Source: CAVZLD01 sp963776055
GTDB taxonomy: Bacteria; Planctomycetota; Planctomycetia; Pirellulales; Pirellulaceae
DNA: 64,000 bases
Direction of reading: 5' to 3'
NCBI GenBank assembly: GCA_963776055.1
Contig: CAVZLD010000009.1
Coordinates: 186,001 to 250,000, forward strand
Part shown: one piece after another, positions 1 to 9,845 of the stretch
Layout: every line of letters begins with the position of its first letter
How positions within the stretch are numbered: position 1 is the first letter of the stretch
Position numbers and translations under genes: made by a program
Notes under the pieces: generated by a model
Told to the model about the DNA's origin: nothing
The model's database searches: none
Seen by the model: only the letters and a program-made list of their open reading frames with translations

Positions 1-206
1 TGTTCATAACCCCACGCGGGAGTGATCTTCGTTCGCGATGGTCAGCTGCTTCGCAGTGACGCGAAGCCACCCGTTCGGGGATTGTTCGATAGACAAACGA
101 CTGCACCACACGCTCGTCCTCCCGGTTTGAGCGTTGGTCAATCCCTCCCGAATTCCATTCCCGCGGTAACCAATCGCGACCTGCCCCATTCAGGAAGGAG
201 CCAACT
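1..206. other. Leader region upstream of csrA, no gene seen
   Basis: No convincing coding region is visible. The only recognisable signal is the purine-rich ribosome binding site of csrA (AGGAAGGAG, about 191-199). The rest may hold the csrA promoter or the end of a gene outside the window. Confidence 0.5.
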
Positions 207-422
207 ATGCTGGTCCTTTCACGCCATCGTGACGAGAGCATCATGATCGGTGATAACATTGTGATCACCGTGGTTGATGTTCGAGGTGACAAAGTCCGCT
301 TAGGCATTGACGCCCCGACCGACATTCCGGTGCACCGTCAAGAGGTGTACGACGCGATTCAGCGCGAGAAGAACGCCAAAAAAGATCCCCAGCCAGTGCC
401 GGATGCGAACCTCAAGCGATAG
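207..422 (+). CDS. csrA: Carbon storage regulator CsrA
   Basis: This is a small cytoplasmic RNA-binding regulator that represses or stabilises mRNAs by binding GGA motifs near ribosome binding sites. The 71-residue length is normal for the family. The N-terminus MLVLSRHRDESIMIGD is the diagnostic first beta strand, followed by the conserved VRLGIDAP segment and the helix starting near VHRQEVYDAI. An AGGAAGGAG site seven bases before the ATG supports the start. It stands alone; the next gene begins 288 bp downstream. Family assignment is secure; its targets here are unknown. Confidence 0.97.
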   Translation: MLVLSRHRDESIMIGDNIVITVVDVRGDKVRLGIDAPTDIPVHRQEVYDAIQREKNAKKDPQPVPDANLKR

Positions 423-432
423 TCTCCTTCGC

Positions 433-460
433 GGCCGACGGCGTGCTTTCACGCCCGGCC
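433..460. terminator. Hairpin after csrA, possible terminator
   Basis: GGCGTG (440-445) and CACGCC (450-455) form a six-base stem with a CTTT loop, enclosed by an outer GGCC/GGCC pair. It lies 18 bp after the csrA stop. No T-run follows, so a Rho-independent role is doubtful. Confidence 0.3.
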
Positions 461-710
461 GCTGGACATTGCTGGTCGGTCCGGCTACCGTAGGCCACAG
501 TCGGGGTCGTGTCTGGTTTTCATCCGCCGACTGAAGCCGGGAACCGAGTGGTCTCGGCAGGTGGTCCAGCGACCAACGGGAGCGACTCGTTTCGCGAGTA
601 TGACTGCGTCCCGTTGCGAGGCGGCCCGCTGTAGGGCGGATCTCCGACTGGGAACGCTGTTCGCAGCGCACTTCGTCGATCAGCGGTAGCTTTCGCGGAC
701 GACCAGCCTG

Positions 711-1916
711 ATGTCGGAGCCCTGGCAAACGATCGTTGATCAGGAAGTGGAACGCCTCTTCGAGCGGACGGTGGCGATCCGTCGTCACCTGCACATGTAC
801 CCGGAGATCTCCGGGCAGGAGCAGGAGACGAGTCTCTACCTCTATACCCAGCTGGGTGACGCGGGTTTTCGCGTACAACTGGGGCCTGAGGGATTGGGAG
901 TGATGGCGGAACTGGACCCGCCGCAACCGACCGAAGCTCCCCAGCGACTGGTCCTCCGCGCCGATATCGACGCTCTGTCGATTCAGGATGAAAAGACGGC
1001 TCCCTATCGGAGTTGCCGCGAGGGCGTGATGCACGCCTGCGGACATGATGCCCATACCGCGATCGCGATGGGAACGCTGTTGTCGCTGCAGGAGATGGTC
1101 CGCCAGCAGCAACTGCCCTGGCCGATTCGGGTGCGGGGCGTTTTCCAACCGTCCGAGGAAACCAGTCAGGGCGCGCTGGCGATGATGCAGGCCGGAGCGT
1201 TGGAAGGGGCGGCGGCGATTCTGGCCGTGCATATGGATCCCAGCCTCCCGACCGGGCAGATTGGCCTCCGCGAAGGGGTCCTCACGGCGACCTGCGATCA
1301 AATGCTCGTGCAGATTTACGGCCAGGGGGGCCACGCGGCTCGGCCGCACCTGTCGAAGGATCCGATCAGCGCCGCGGCCCAACTGATCAACGCGCTCTAT
1401 CTGCACATTCCTCGCGTGACCGATAGTCAGGAAGCCGTCGTCGTGACGATCGGACAGGTCCTGGGCGGAGAAAACGCGAATGTGATTCCCGAACGTGTCT
1501 TGTTGCAGGGGACTATCCGCACGCTGGATCCGGCGGTTCGCGAGCAGGCGCGACAGCACATCCTGCGGATCGCCGACGGTGTTGCCTCCACCTCCGAAAC
1601 GACCATCGAAGTGACCTTCGGGATCAGTGCGCCCTCCGTGGTGAACGACCCGAACCTCGTCAGGCTGCTTCGCCGAGCCGTGGCGAGTCTCCATGGGGAC
1701 GCGATGGTCTACGAGATCGCCCGGCCGAGTATGGGAAGTGAGGATTTTGCGCACTATTTGCAGCGAGTTCCCGGTGCCATGCTACGCCTCGGCTGTATCC
1801 GACCGGGAATGGAACCGGCCGGACTGCATACGCCGAAGTTTGACGTGGATGAAGGAGCCATCCGGACAGGTGTCCGGGTGTTGACGCGTGCCGCCATCGG
1901 TTGGTTTCAGCCCTAA
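711..1916 (+). CDS. M20-family amidohydrolase (N-acyl amino acid / hippurate hydrolase type)
   Basis: This is a predicted cytoplasmic di-metal hydrolase cleaving N-acyl amino acids, amino-acid conjugates or small peptides. The 401-residue length is typical of the IAA-amidohydrolase/hippuricase branch of peptidase M20. Visible motifs are RRHLHMYPE near residue 24, the metal-binding HACGHDAHTA near residue 108, a catalytic PSEE pair near residue 144, and a late GSEDFAHY motif near residue 344 that supplies the last ligand region. No signal peptide is present. The start at 711 is the first ATG ahead of conserved sequence. The exact substrate cannot be told from sequence. Confidence 0.93.
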   Translation: MSEPWQTIVDQEVERLFERTVAIRRHLHMYPEISGQEQETSLYLYTQLGDAGFRVQLGPEGLGVMAELDPPQPTEAPQRLVLRADIDALSIQDEKTAPYRSCREGVMHACGHDAHTAIAMGTLLSLQEMVRQQQLPWPIRVRGVFQPSEETSQGALAMMQAGALEGAAAILAVHMDPSLPTGQIGLREGVLTATCDQMLVQIYGQGGHAARPHLSKDPISAAAQLINALYLHIPRVTDSQEAVVVTIGQVLGGENANVIPERVLLQGTIRTLDPAVREQARQHILRIADGVASTSETTIEVTFGISAPSVVNDPNLVRLLRRAVASLHGDAMVYEIARPSMGSEDFAHYLQRVPGAMLRLGCIRPGMEPAGLHTPKFDVDEGAIRTGVRVLTRAAIGWFQP

Positions 1917-2090
1917 GGGGCCCGCCGCTCCGTCATCGCTGGCGATAGAACACGACAACCCGCAGTGCGGCGCAGCCGCACGTCAACAAGATGCTGCCGC
2001 TTGCGGGAAAGCAGGTGTTCGCGTCCGTCGCTCGAATTCTCTTCCAAACAACAAGCTTCTCGACGTTCGCAGGATAAAGGTGGTTGGCAG

Positions 2091-3236
2091 ATGGCGAAGC
2101 TGGAATTCCATTCGAACCATTATCCGACTTTGGGGGTTGAGCTGGAATTGGGGCTCGTGAACGCTCGCACGCTCGACCTTTCCAACTCCGTCGACGCGGT
2201 GTTGGCAGCGCTGCCGCCGGAGGTCCGCCAGCGTTGCAAGCCGGAATTGATGCAGTGTTGTCTGGAGCTCAACACGGGCGTGTGTGAAAGCGTGGAGGAA
2301 GTGGCCGCTGATCTACAGGGATCCCTCCGAATCGTGGAACGGGTGACCGATCGACTGGGGTTGCAGCTCTGGTGGAACGCGACGCATCCCACGGCTCTCT
2401 GCCGACATCAACTTGTGACCCCCGATCCGCGCTACCACAAGCTCGTCAACCTGCTCCAGGAGATGGCTCGGCGGCTGGTCACCTTTGGTCTGCATGTGCA
2501 CGTCGGCGTGGATACGGGTGACAAAGCCGTGATGATCTGCGACCGGATTATGCAGTATCTGCCTCCGCTGCTCGCACTCAGTTGCAGTAGCCCCTACTGG
2601 GAGGGACGCGATACGGGGCTCTACTCCCATCGTTCCAAGATCATGGAGGTTCTGCCGACCGCCGGACTACCGACTCTGATGCGGAATTGGAGTGAGTATT
2701 CGTGGCTGGTCAATCATCTTGTCGACACCGGCTTCATCAACACGATTCGCGAGATCTGGTGGGACGTCCGGCCTCATCACAACTTTGGGACCGTCGAGGT
2801 TCGCGTGTGCGACATGCCGGGGAGCCTGGAGCGAGTTCTGGCGATTACGGCCCTGATCCAATGCCTCGTCAAGCGGCTATCCGATCAGATCGATGAGGGG
2901 ACCTACCAGCATGATTGCCACCCGATGATGGTTCGCCAGAACAAGTGGCGGGCTTGCCGATTCGGCAATCGGGCCCAGCTGGTTGATGCCTACACCTGCC
3001 AGGTGCAGACCGTCTCGGAAGTGACCGGTCGGATGGTCGAACGGTTGCTGCCCACGGCGCGGAGTCTGCGTTGCGACCAATACCTGGCGGCCGTTCAGGA
3101 GTTGGCGGACGGGCCCAGTTGGTCCGACCGGCAGCGAACGATTCTGCGTGAAACGGGGGATCCGTGCGAGGTCCTTCGCCAATTGATCGTCGAGTCACGC
3201 ATTTCGCCGCCGCTTTCCGGGGAAACGACGCCGTGA
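2091..3236 (+). CDS. YbdK-type carboxylate-amine ligase (GCS2 family)
   Basis: This belongs to the glutamate-cysteine ligase type 2 family, which joins a carboxylate to an amine using ATP. YbdK members are weak gamma-glutamylcysteine ligases with unknown physiological substrates. Seen here are the N-terminal strand LGVELELGLVNA (metal/ATP site), the FGLHVHVGV stretch near residue 130 typical of GCS2, and the C-terminal HHNFGTVEVRVCDMP region that carries the second catalytic acids. At 381 residues it is of normal length. The ATG at 2091 follows a purine-rich site (AGGATAAAGG). The frame is open upstream to 1965, but that extension lacks family similarity. Confidence 0.88.
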   Translation: MAKLEFHSNHYPTLGVELELGLVNARTLDLSNSVDAVLAALPPEVRQRCKPELMQCCLELNTGVCESVEEVAADLQGSLRIVERVTDRLGLQLWWNATHPTALCRHQLVTPDPRYHKLVNLLQEMARRLVTFGLHVHVGVDTGDKAVMICDRIMQYLPPLLALSCSSPYWEGRDTGLYSHRSKIMEVLPTAGLPTLMRNWSEYSWLVNHLVDTGFINTIREIWWDVRPHHNFGTVEVRVCDMPGSLERVLAITALIQCLVKRLSDQIDEGTYQHDCHPMMVRQNKWRACRFGNRAQLVDAYTCQVQTVSEVTGRMVERLLPTARSLRCDQYLAAVQELADGPSWSDRQRTILRETGDPCEVLRQLIVESRISPPLSGETTP

Positions 3237-3255
3237 GCACCGATCCAGGCAGCGA

Positions 3256-3852
3256 TCAGCCGGAATCTCCCGTCGGCGAGAAATAGTCCGGCTCGCCGCC
3301 CGGCTTCCACTTAATGTTGCAGCCCAGGCTTGGCTTCTGCGGCGCCGGGACCGGTTGGCCAGCCAGCACCGCATCCAGCGCCGCCCGCAGGTCCGCTCCG
3401 GTGACCGGCACGCTGGATCCAGGGCGACTGTCATCGAATTGGCCCCGATAGACGAGCCGCAGCGCCTGGTCGAACAAAAAAAAGTCGGGCGTGCAAGCCG
3501 CTCGATAGTCCCGCGCCACCTGCTGCGTCTCGTCGAACAAGTAAGGAAACGTATAGCCGCGCGCTTCCGCCTCGTGAACCATCTGCTCCGGCGAATCCTG
3601 CGGATACTGCGCCGTGTCATTCGAGCTGATCCCAATCACGGCCACCCCCTTCTGCTGATATTCGGCCGCGAGTCGCGCCAATTCGGGCGCGACATGAATG
3701 ACAAACGGACAGTGGTTACACATGAACACGACCAGGACCGCCGATGCTCCCTCCACATCACGCAGCGAAACCGTGCTTCCGTCCACATTCACCAATGAAA
3801 AATTCGGTGCCGGGGTGCCCAAGGGCAGCATTGTACTGGCGGTCTTGACCAT
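3256..3852 (-). CDS. Thioredoxin-fold redoxin (AhpC/TSA-like)
   Basis: This is a peroxiredoxin/thioredoxin-fold protein of the AhpC-TSA/redoxin superfamily. It opens with LGTPAPNFSLVNVDG, the usual redoxin entry strand, and carries the VVFMCNHCPFV active-site region near residue 45 with a CxxC pair (CNHC). A third cysteine occurs in YRAACTPDFFL before the cis-proline-like segment. There is no signal peptide in the chosen form. The start at 3852 (MVKTAST) is preceded by GGAGAG at the right distance; the frame extends to 3921 but that part is low-complexity basic. It probably acts as a cytoplasmic disulfide reductase or peroxidase. The substrate is unknown. Confidence 0.88.
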   Translation of the reverse strand: MVKTASTMLPLGTPAPNFSLVNVDGSTVSLRDVEGASAVLVVFMCNHCPFVIHVAPELARLAAEYQQKGVAVIGISSNDTAQYPQDSPEQMVHEAEARGYTFPYLFDETQQVARDYRAACTPDFFLFDQALRLVYRGQFDDSRPGSSVPVTGADLRAALDAVLAGQPVPAPQKPSLGCNIKWKPGGEPDYFSPTGDSG

Positions 3853-4367
3853 CGTTTCTCTCCTCGCAGTGATCGGACCCGTGCGCGTCGCGGCGCTGCT
3901 TTTCTTCGATTGCGCCGTCAATGTAGCCGCTCACCGCACGAACCGCCATCGGCCCCGGTGTCCCAGCGAGATTGCATTGCGCACGTCGCAGGGGCACGGA
4001 GCGTCCGTGGCGATGGTTCTTCCGGGCAGAAAGGCCGTTGCGACGCTACAGGGAAGTACTCCGCGCGCTGTTCGCGTCGGGCGAAGGCGTCCCGGCTTGC
4101 CATCGAGCTCTGCCAGGGCTTTGACGCGGAGCGGATTCGATGCCAGGTAGGCATCTCACCGATGATGCGCCGCCCGGGTTCGGGCCCCCTGCCACCAGCG
4201 GCACCGACCGCGGCCTATTGATTTGTGTATTTGGGTAATTTGAGGCGTTCTTTGTCGGGGGGGCAGGCAGGTCATTCGCTGAGCAAAGTTTTCGTGGGTT
4301 TACTACCTTACTACTTGCGGGCTGACCATTCGATGGTACGCTGTCGGATCGGAACAGTGCAATGGCG
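3853..4367. other. Intergenic region between divergent genes
   Basis: No supported gene is found in these roughly 515 bp. The region must hold promoters for the minus-strand redoxin and the plus-strand thioredoxin-like gene. Sequence from about 4215 onward is lower in GC than the surroundings, which fits a promoter zone. Confidence 0.4.
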
Positions 4368-4388
4368 TAGGTCACCATGGGTGACCTA
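4368..4388. promoter_or_regulatory. Nine-base inverted repeat upstream of thioredoxin-like gene
   Basis: TAGGTCACC and GGTGACCTA are perfect reverse complements separated by ATG, and a T-rich stretch follows. It ends 35 bases before the start codon at 4424. Because no plus-strand gene precedes it, an operator or leader hairpin is more likely than a terminator. Confidence 0.45.
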
Positions 4389-4423
4389 TTTTGTTTTTTG
4401 GTTCAAGAGGAAAGGAAATCTGC

Positions 4424-4942
4424 ATGTACGCTACGCTTCTCGCCGTAATGGCCACCGTAACCGCGACGGGTGACTTGGAGTGGTCCTCTCATTACGCTCA
4501 AGCGAAGTCGGCTGCCGCCACGGCTCAGAAGCCTCTGCTGGTTGTTTTGGAAAACCCCTCGGAGCCCAAGCGGCGATTTGACGAGGAGAAGTTGGCCAGC
4601 AAGGAGGAACACCAGAAGTTGCTGAAGAATTTTGAACTATGCCGGGTGGATGTGACCACGCCGTACGGCAAGCGAGTGGCCGAAGCGTTGGGCGCGACGG
4701 AACTGCCGTACACGGCGATCACCGATAAGACCGCGAAGTACATCACCTACCGGGGTGCTGGGCAGGTCTCCGCCGAGAACTGGACGAAGACGCTCAATGA
4801 GCGGAAGAATGGCGAGCGGATTTTGGCTCCCGTTCAGTCGTCCACCTCGCAGAACTGGGCCGAGCCGATGACGTTCGAGTGGCCAACGGCTCCGGCGCAG
4901 CCTTCTTGCCCCAGCTGCGTCCGCAACAGTTACTATCGCTGA
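4424..4942 (+). CDS. Thioredoxin-like protein with C-terminal CPSC pair
   Basis: This is a 172-residue protein with a thioredoxin-like fold. It has a short hydrophobic N-terminus (MYATLLAVMATVTATG) that may be a signal peptide, then a domain resembling planctomycete thioredoxin-family proteins (KPLLVVLENPSEP, CRVDVTTPYGKRVAEALGATELPYTAITD, YRGAGQVSAENW). The usual CxxC active site at the end of the first strand is replaced by ENPSEP. The only CxxC (CPSC) sits near the C-terminus in a proline-rich tail. The ATG at 4424 follows a strong AGGAAAGGA site. Oxidoreductase activity is therefore uncertain; it may be a scaffold or exported redox protein. Confidence 0.7.
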   Translation: MYATLLAVMATVTATGDLEWSSHYAQAKSAAATAQKPLLVVLENPSEPKRRFDEEKLASKEEHQKLLKNFELCRVDVTTPYGKRVAEALGATELPYTAITDKTAKYITYRGAGQVSAENWTKTLNERKNGERILAPVQSSTSQNWAEPMTFEWPTAPAQPSCPSCVRNSYYR

Positions 4943-5051
4943 TTGGCGAATTACGGATCCCCGGCGCCGCCCAGGCGCGGCGCGGGGAACCGTTGTTTTG
5001 GCTTCGGATCCTGGCCGGACGGTGGTCTTCTTGGACCGGCCGAGAAATCGA

Positions 5052-5513
5052 TCACACGGGGCGATTGGGGTCTTTGAAACGCCCCCCCTCATCTTTCTCC
5101 AGATCGTACCGCTGCACGTTTCCCGTGCCGCGACGGTTCAGCCCGGCGCGTTCCAGCAAGGAATGGCCGAGAATTTCGGAGACGGCGTCGTTCTCTTCGG
5201 GCGGTGGCGGGCCAACGGCCCCCAGTTCGGCTGGCGAATAAGTGAATTCGTAGTCGTGTTTGGCCACCGAGATGGTTTCGCCCGGATCGATTCGCTTTTC
5301 GGTTACCCGTCTTCCGTTGATCTTCGTCCCGTTACGACTGTTTAGGTCTTTGACGTACCAGTACCCGCCGCGGCACGTCAGGCGACAATGATGAGCGGAG
5401 ACGTTCGCGAAGCGGAGACGGATGTCACAGCTTTCGCGGCGACCGACGAGCAGTTCCTTCTTTAGCAGCGGGATCGGGTCCCCACCACCGATCGGAATCA
5501 TCTCACCATACAT
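5052..5513 (-). CDS. FHA-domain protein
   Basis: This 153-residue protein consists of one forkhead-associated domain followed by a short charged tail. FHA domains bind phosphothreonine peptides, usually in Ser/Thr-kinase signalling, which is abundant in planctomycetes. The core motifs are visible: LLVGRRESCDI (GR), VSAHHCRL (SxxH) and LNSRNGTKING. The N-terminal MYGEMIPIGGGDPIPLLK is typical of planctomycete single-FHA proteins and fixes the start. No kinase gene is adjacent, so the partner is unknown. It is transcribed away from the radical SAM gene that begins about 50-200 bp away. Confidence 0.9.
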   Translation of the reverse strand: MYGEMIPIGGGDPIPLLKKELLVGRRESCDIRLRFANVSAHHCRLTCRGGYWYVKDLNSRNGTKINGRRVTEKRIDPGETISVAKHDYEFTYSPAELGAVGPPPPEENDAVSEILGHSLLERAGLNRRGTGNVQRYDLEKDEGGRFKDPNRPV

Positions 5514-5567
5514 GGAAGGATACCTTTTCGAGGAGCGGTTGGTGCTTCACTTGATTCCTTCCTGTGT

Positions 5568-6899
5568 GTGTGCAACAAAGAGGGAACGCCTCGCCGTATT
5601 TTATTGCCGGCGCGTCGGTTTATCCCATCGATTGGGGTTGCCCGGATCCTCCCTGATCTCCTTAAACATAATTTCATCGAGATTTGGCGTCAACAAAGTC
5701 TCAATTGGCGTTTGCGGTGCGGCAGCGGGCCGACTGGCGGGAGGCAGGTCTCTCGTACTTCCGTTACGCACGTCTATCTACGGCAGCTTTTCGGTGAGCG
5801 GATCCAGAAAGTTAGCATCGACGGGGGATTCACTTGCCCGAATGTGGACGGTCGCGTTGCCACCGGCGGGTGCGTTTTTTGCGACAATCGCAGCTTCAGT
5901 CCCAGTCGTCGGCTTCCCCGGCAAACGGTCGTTTCGCAGCTCGAAGAAGGGATTCGTCGACTTCAACGCCGCTACGCTTGTCAGCGGTTTTTGGCCTATT
6001 TTCAGCCGGCCACGAATACTTACGCCCCGGTGGACCGATTGCGTGCCTTGTACGAATCGGTGCGATCTCATCCCCAGGTCGTGGGACTGACAATCGGGAC
6101 TCGCCCCGATTGCGTGCCCGATGATGTCCTCGATCTGTTGGCGGAGTTGGCGGAGACCGGCTACGTTGGCGTCGAATATGGGATGCAGACGGTGCATGAC
6201 CGTTCCTTGGAGTGGATGAATCGGGGCCATGATTCTGCTGCGTTTTTGGATGCGATGCGGCGAAGTCGTGGGCGGGGCTTCGACATCGGCGTGCACGTGA
6301 TGCTGGGGCTTCCCGGCGAATCGCATGCCGACATGATGGCGACGGCGGACGAGGTTGCGCGGCAGCAAGTCGATTCCGTCAAAATTCACAATCTGTACGC
6401 GGTCCGCCGCACACCGATGGCGGAACAGGTTGGCCGGGGAACCGTCACGCTGATGGATCGGGCCACCTACGTACGTACCGTGGTGGATTTCTTGGAGCGG
6501 TTGCCGGAGACGGTGGTCGTGGAGCGGTTGCTCGGCGATGCTTCCCTTGAGGATCTGATCGGGCCGGTCTGGTGCCTGGACAAGGCGGGAATTCTCGCCG
6601 ACATCGATCGCGAGTTCCAGCAGCGCGGAACGCGGCAGGGTGTTCACTGCCGGTTTCCGGCAGCTGCTCCAGTAATGCGCTCCCGCCGATCGCTACAGCC
6701 GGTCTCCATCGAGGGCGGCGGCCAGGTAGGTGCCGGTCACGGATCCCGGATGTTTCGCAACTTCCTCTGGAGTGCCATGCGCAACGACCTCACCGCCGTC
6801 TTCTGCGGCACCGGGGCCCAGATCGATGATGTAGTCGGCCGCCTTCATCAGTTGCAGATTGTGTTCGACGACGATCAGCGAATGGCCAACGCTCAGTAA
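5568..6899 (+). CDS. YhcC-type radical SAM protein (TIGR01212-like)
   Basis: This is a radical SAM protein of the YhcC group, of unknown reaction. The cluster-binding segment GGFTCPNVDG followed by GGCVFCDN is characteristic, as are YFQPATNTYAP and GVHVMLGLPGES. The core occupies roughly residues 50-365. Two ends are uncertain. The first about 45 residues look non-native; a TTG at 5709 giving a short leader before YLRQLFGERIQK is plausible. The last about 75 residues read antisense through the end of uvrA. A TAA in another frame near 6674, just after the conserved RGTRQG, suggests a frameshift hid the true stop. The function is inferred from the family only. Confidence 0.8.
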   Translation: MCNKEGTPRRILLPARRFIPSIGVARILPDLLKHNFIEIWRQQSLNWRLRCGSGPTGGRQVSRTSVTHVYLRQLFGERIQKVSIDGGFTCPNVDGRVATGGCVFCDNRSFSPSRRLPRQTVVSQLEEGIRRLQRRYACQRFLAYFQPATNTYAPVDRLRALYESVRSHPQVVGLTIGTRPDCVPDDVLDLLAELAETGYVGVEYGMQTVHDRSLEWMNRGHDSAAFLDAMRRSRGRGFDIGVHVMLGLPGESHADMMATADEVARQQVDSVKIHNLYAVRRTPMAEQVGRGTVTLMDRATYVRTVVDFLERLPETVVVERLLGDASLEDLIGPVWCLDKAGILADIDREFQQRGTRQGVHCRFPAAAPVMRSRRSLQPVSIEGGGQVGAGHGSRMFRNFLWSAMRNDLTAVFCGTGAQIDDVVGRLHQLQIVFDDDQRMANAQ

Positions 6900-9570
6900 C
6901 GCCTCGAAGCAGTCCAGCAAGCGGACGATGTCCGAGAAATGAAGCCCGGTGGTGGGTTCGTCCAGGAGAAACAGAGTCCGGTGTCGCTTGGCTCCGGCAA
7001 GGTAGCCGGCCAGTTTCAGACGTTGCGCCTCACCGGCCGACAACGTGTTCGCCGGTTGTCCGAGACGCAAGTAGTCCAGGCCGACATCCATCAAGCGTTT
7101 CAGTCGCGTCTGGACCTTTTCCTGGCCGCGGAAGAAATTGAACGCTTTGCGGACGCTCATTTCCAGCACGTCTGCGATGTTCTTGCCGCGATAGGTGACG
7201 TCGAGGATCTCTTTGCGATAGCGCCGGCCGCCGCATTGGGAGCAGCTCATGTAGACATCGGCGAGGAACTGCATGTCGATCTGCACGAAGCCGTCGCCGG
7301 CGCATTCGCTGCATCGCCCGCCGTCGACATTGAAGCTGAAGTGCCCCGCGGTGTAGTTATGTGTTCGGGCTTCCAGCGTGTCGGCGAATACGGCGCGGAT
7401 CGCATCGAACGCTTTGATGTACGTGACCGGATTGCTTCGCGGCGACTTGCCGATCGGACTTTGGTCGACCAGGATCAGATCGTCGATTTGTCCGTCGCCC
7501 AGGCAGTCGTCCAGCGGCAACGGCTTGCCGGCTTCCTTCCGTTTTCGGCGGCACAGCGCGGGATAGAGCGTGTCCTGGATCAGGGTGCTCTTGCCGGCAC
7601 CGCTGACGCCGGTGACAAGGCACAGCACGCCCAGGGGAAACTCGACGGAGAGGTTCTTGAGGTTGTTGCCTCGGGCGCCGGTCAGGCGGATCCAGCCGTG
7701 TCCCGGCCGTCGACGGCTGCCGGGGGTCGCGGTTCCGCGTCGGCCGGAGAGGTAGTCGCCGGTCAGGCTCGCCTCGGACTCGACCATCTCCTCCGGCGTG
7801 CCTTGAAAGACGACCTGTCCCCCGTTCTCCCCGGCCCCGGGTCCGATTTCGACGAGATGGTCCGCTCGCCGAAGAAACGTCTCTTCGTGTTCCACGACGA
7901 CCACGGAGTTGCCGCGATCGCGCAGCCGCGCCACCGCCTGGAACAATCGGTCGGTGTCGCACGGGTGCAGGCCCACCGACGGTTCATCCAGCACGTACAG
8001 CATGTTGACCAGGCTGGAGCCGAGCGCCGAGGTCAGCGCCACACGCTGCAATTCGCCGCCACTGAGGGTCCGCAGGGGGCGTGCCAGGGTCAGGTAGCCC
8101 ACGCCGGCCGTGTCGAGGTAGCTCAGTCGTGCCTCGACCTGTTCCAGCATCATTCGTCCAATGCTGCGTTGGTGTGGCGAGAGCTCCAGTTGCTGAAAGA
8201 ACTGTCGTGCCTCGTGGATCTTCATCGCGGAGATTTCGGCGAGATTCCGTCCGGCGATGCGAACGGCCAACGCTTCCGGCCGCAGCCGCGTCCCGCGACA
8301 ATCGGGGCAGGGCGATGCGCTTCGCCATCGGCTGAGAAACACGCGCAGATGCATCTTGTACTTGCGGCGTTCCAGCCACGCGAAAAACCCGTTCAGGCCT
8401 CCGAAGTTGCGTTCCGGAACACCTTCGCGAAGGATCTGCAGGTGCTGCGGGCTGAGGTCTCGAAAGGGAAGATCGACCGGCAGATCGTAATCCTCGGCCA
8501 GCGCCAGCAACTCCTGCAATTCGTGGGCATAGGCCGGTGTGTTCCAAGGTGCGACGGCTCCCTCCCGCAGCGATTTTCCCGGATCGGGCACGATCAGATC
8601 CATATCAAGATCGATGATGTTGCCGAATCCCTCGCAAGTCGGGCAAGCGCCCATCGGGCTGTTGAAGCTGAACAACTGCGGTTCCAGCTTGGGATACTCC
8701 ACCTGGCATTCGCCGCAGGTGAGGGTGGTGCTGAGCGACAACCGGAGAAACGGTTGGTCATCGATCGACGTCGCGACGCCTTGTGCTCCGCGTTCGGCAA
8801 AATCAGGGCCCAGATCGCCGTCGGGCGTCGGCTGCACGAACGCGAAGCAGCGGCCGTCGCCGTGGTGAAACGCCGTCTCCAGCGAGTCGCGCAGCCGTGC
8901 CTCGGCTGCGCCCCCGGTTAGCCGGTCGACGACGATTTGCAGCGCATGCGGTTCGGTCGACGAGGATTAACTCGGCCTGTCCGGCCACCTCCGCCAGGGC
9001 GATTTGGCGGCCGTTAAGCAAGGCGCGGACGAAGCCGTCCGCCAGCAGGGAAGAAACGACGCTCTCGAGGCCTTCCTCCGTACCCACCGGGGGCGCGAAG
9101 GTGATCAAGTAGCGACGGCCGGACGGCAGTTTGCCCAGCAGCTCCGCAGCGCTTTCCGGCGTGTCGCGATGGACCGGTTGTCCGCAGCGGTGACAGTAGA
9201 CTTGGCCGATCCGCGCGAACAACAGACGGAGGTACTCGTGCGTCTCCGTCGCCGTACTCACGGTCGTGCGACTGGACCGTGTCGAGTTCTTGTGCGTAAC
9301 GGCGATCGAAGGTGGAATGCCGTCGATCCGATCGGCCGACGGTTTGTCTAACCGTTCCAGAAACTGCCGTGTGTACGCCGAAAAACTCTCGATGTACCGC
9401 CGCTGCCCCTCGGCGTACAGCGTGTCCAACGCTAAGCTGGTCTTCCCGCTGCCGCTGACGCCACAGATCACCACCAACTGATGGTGCGGAATGTCCAGAT
9501 CGACTTTTTTTAAATTGTGAACCTCCACACCGCGAAGCGCGATGCGACCGGTCGGCAATGCTCGGTCCAT
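6693..9570 (-). CDS. uvrA: Excinuclease ABC subunit A (frameshifted near 8950)
   Basis: UvrA is the damage-sensing ATPase dimer of nucleotide excision repair. Both ABC modules are present: Walker A GVSGSGKTS in the first and GVSGAGKST in the second, and signature motifs LSGGELQRV and LSAGEAQRLKL. Zinc-finger cysteines are visible in CGECQVEY/CPTCEGFG and CSECAGDG/CSQCGGRR. The combined length (about 959 residues) is normal for UvrA. The reading frame breaks near 8945-8960, between an N-terminal part (start ATG at 9570) and the rest, which resumes with LQIVVDRLTGG. A single-base error is the simplest reading because both sides are fully conserved. It converges with the YhcC gene. Confidence 0.93.
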
Positions 9571-9845
9571 GTCTGCCTGGGTCCTGGTTCGCGGAGTAAT
9601 CCCGTATGATAACGGTTGAGTGGCAAGGCGGCTAGGGTTGCTGGCGTGGGGGACTCTCGACCGGCGAGTGGCGTGGTCGGATGGAATCGGGTCGCAGCCG
9701 TGCCTGCGTTGGCGGAACCGGTGGGAGAATCTTCCGACGCACCCCGCGACACATCCGGCGCCGTCGGTAGCGGTAGAGGTCTGTTGTGGGCGGATGCCCG
9801 GTCGCACGCTCCCATACGAGACGCAATGTTCGCAGGAGAATCGGT

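Noticed and set aside
300..1754. 484-residue open frame on the minus strand
   Set aside because: Antisense to the M20 amidohydrolase; composition is Arg/His/Gly-rich without motifs.
6939..8921. 660-residue open frame on the plus strand
   Set aside because: It lies antisense to uvrA, whose motifs are unmistakable, and has no domain of its own. Long antisense frames are common in GC-rich DNA.
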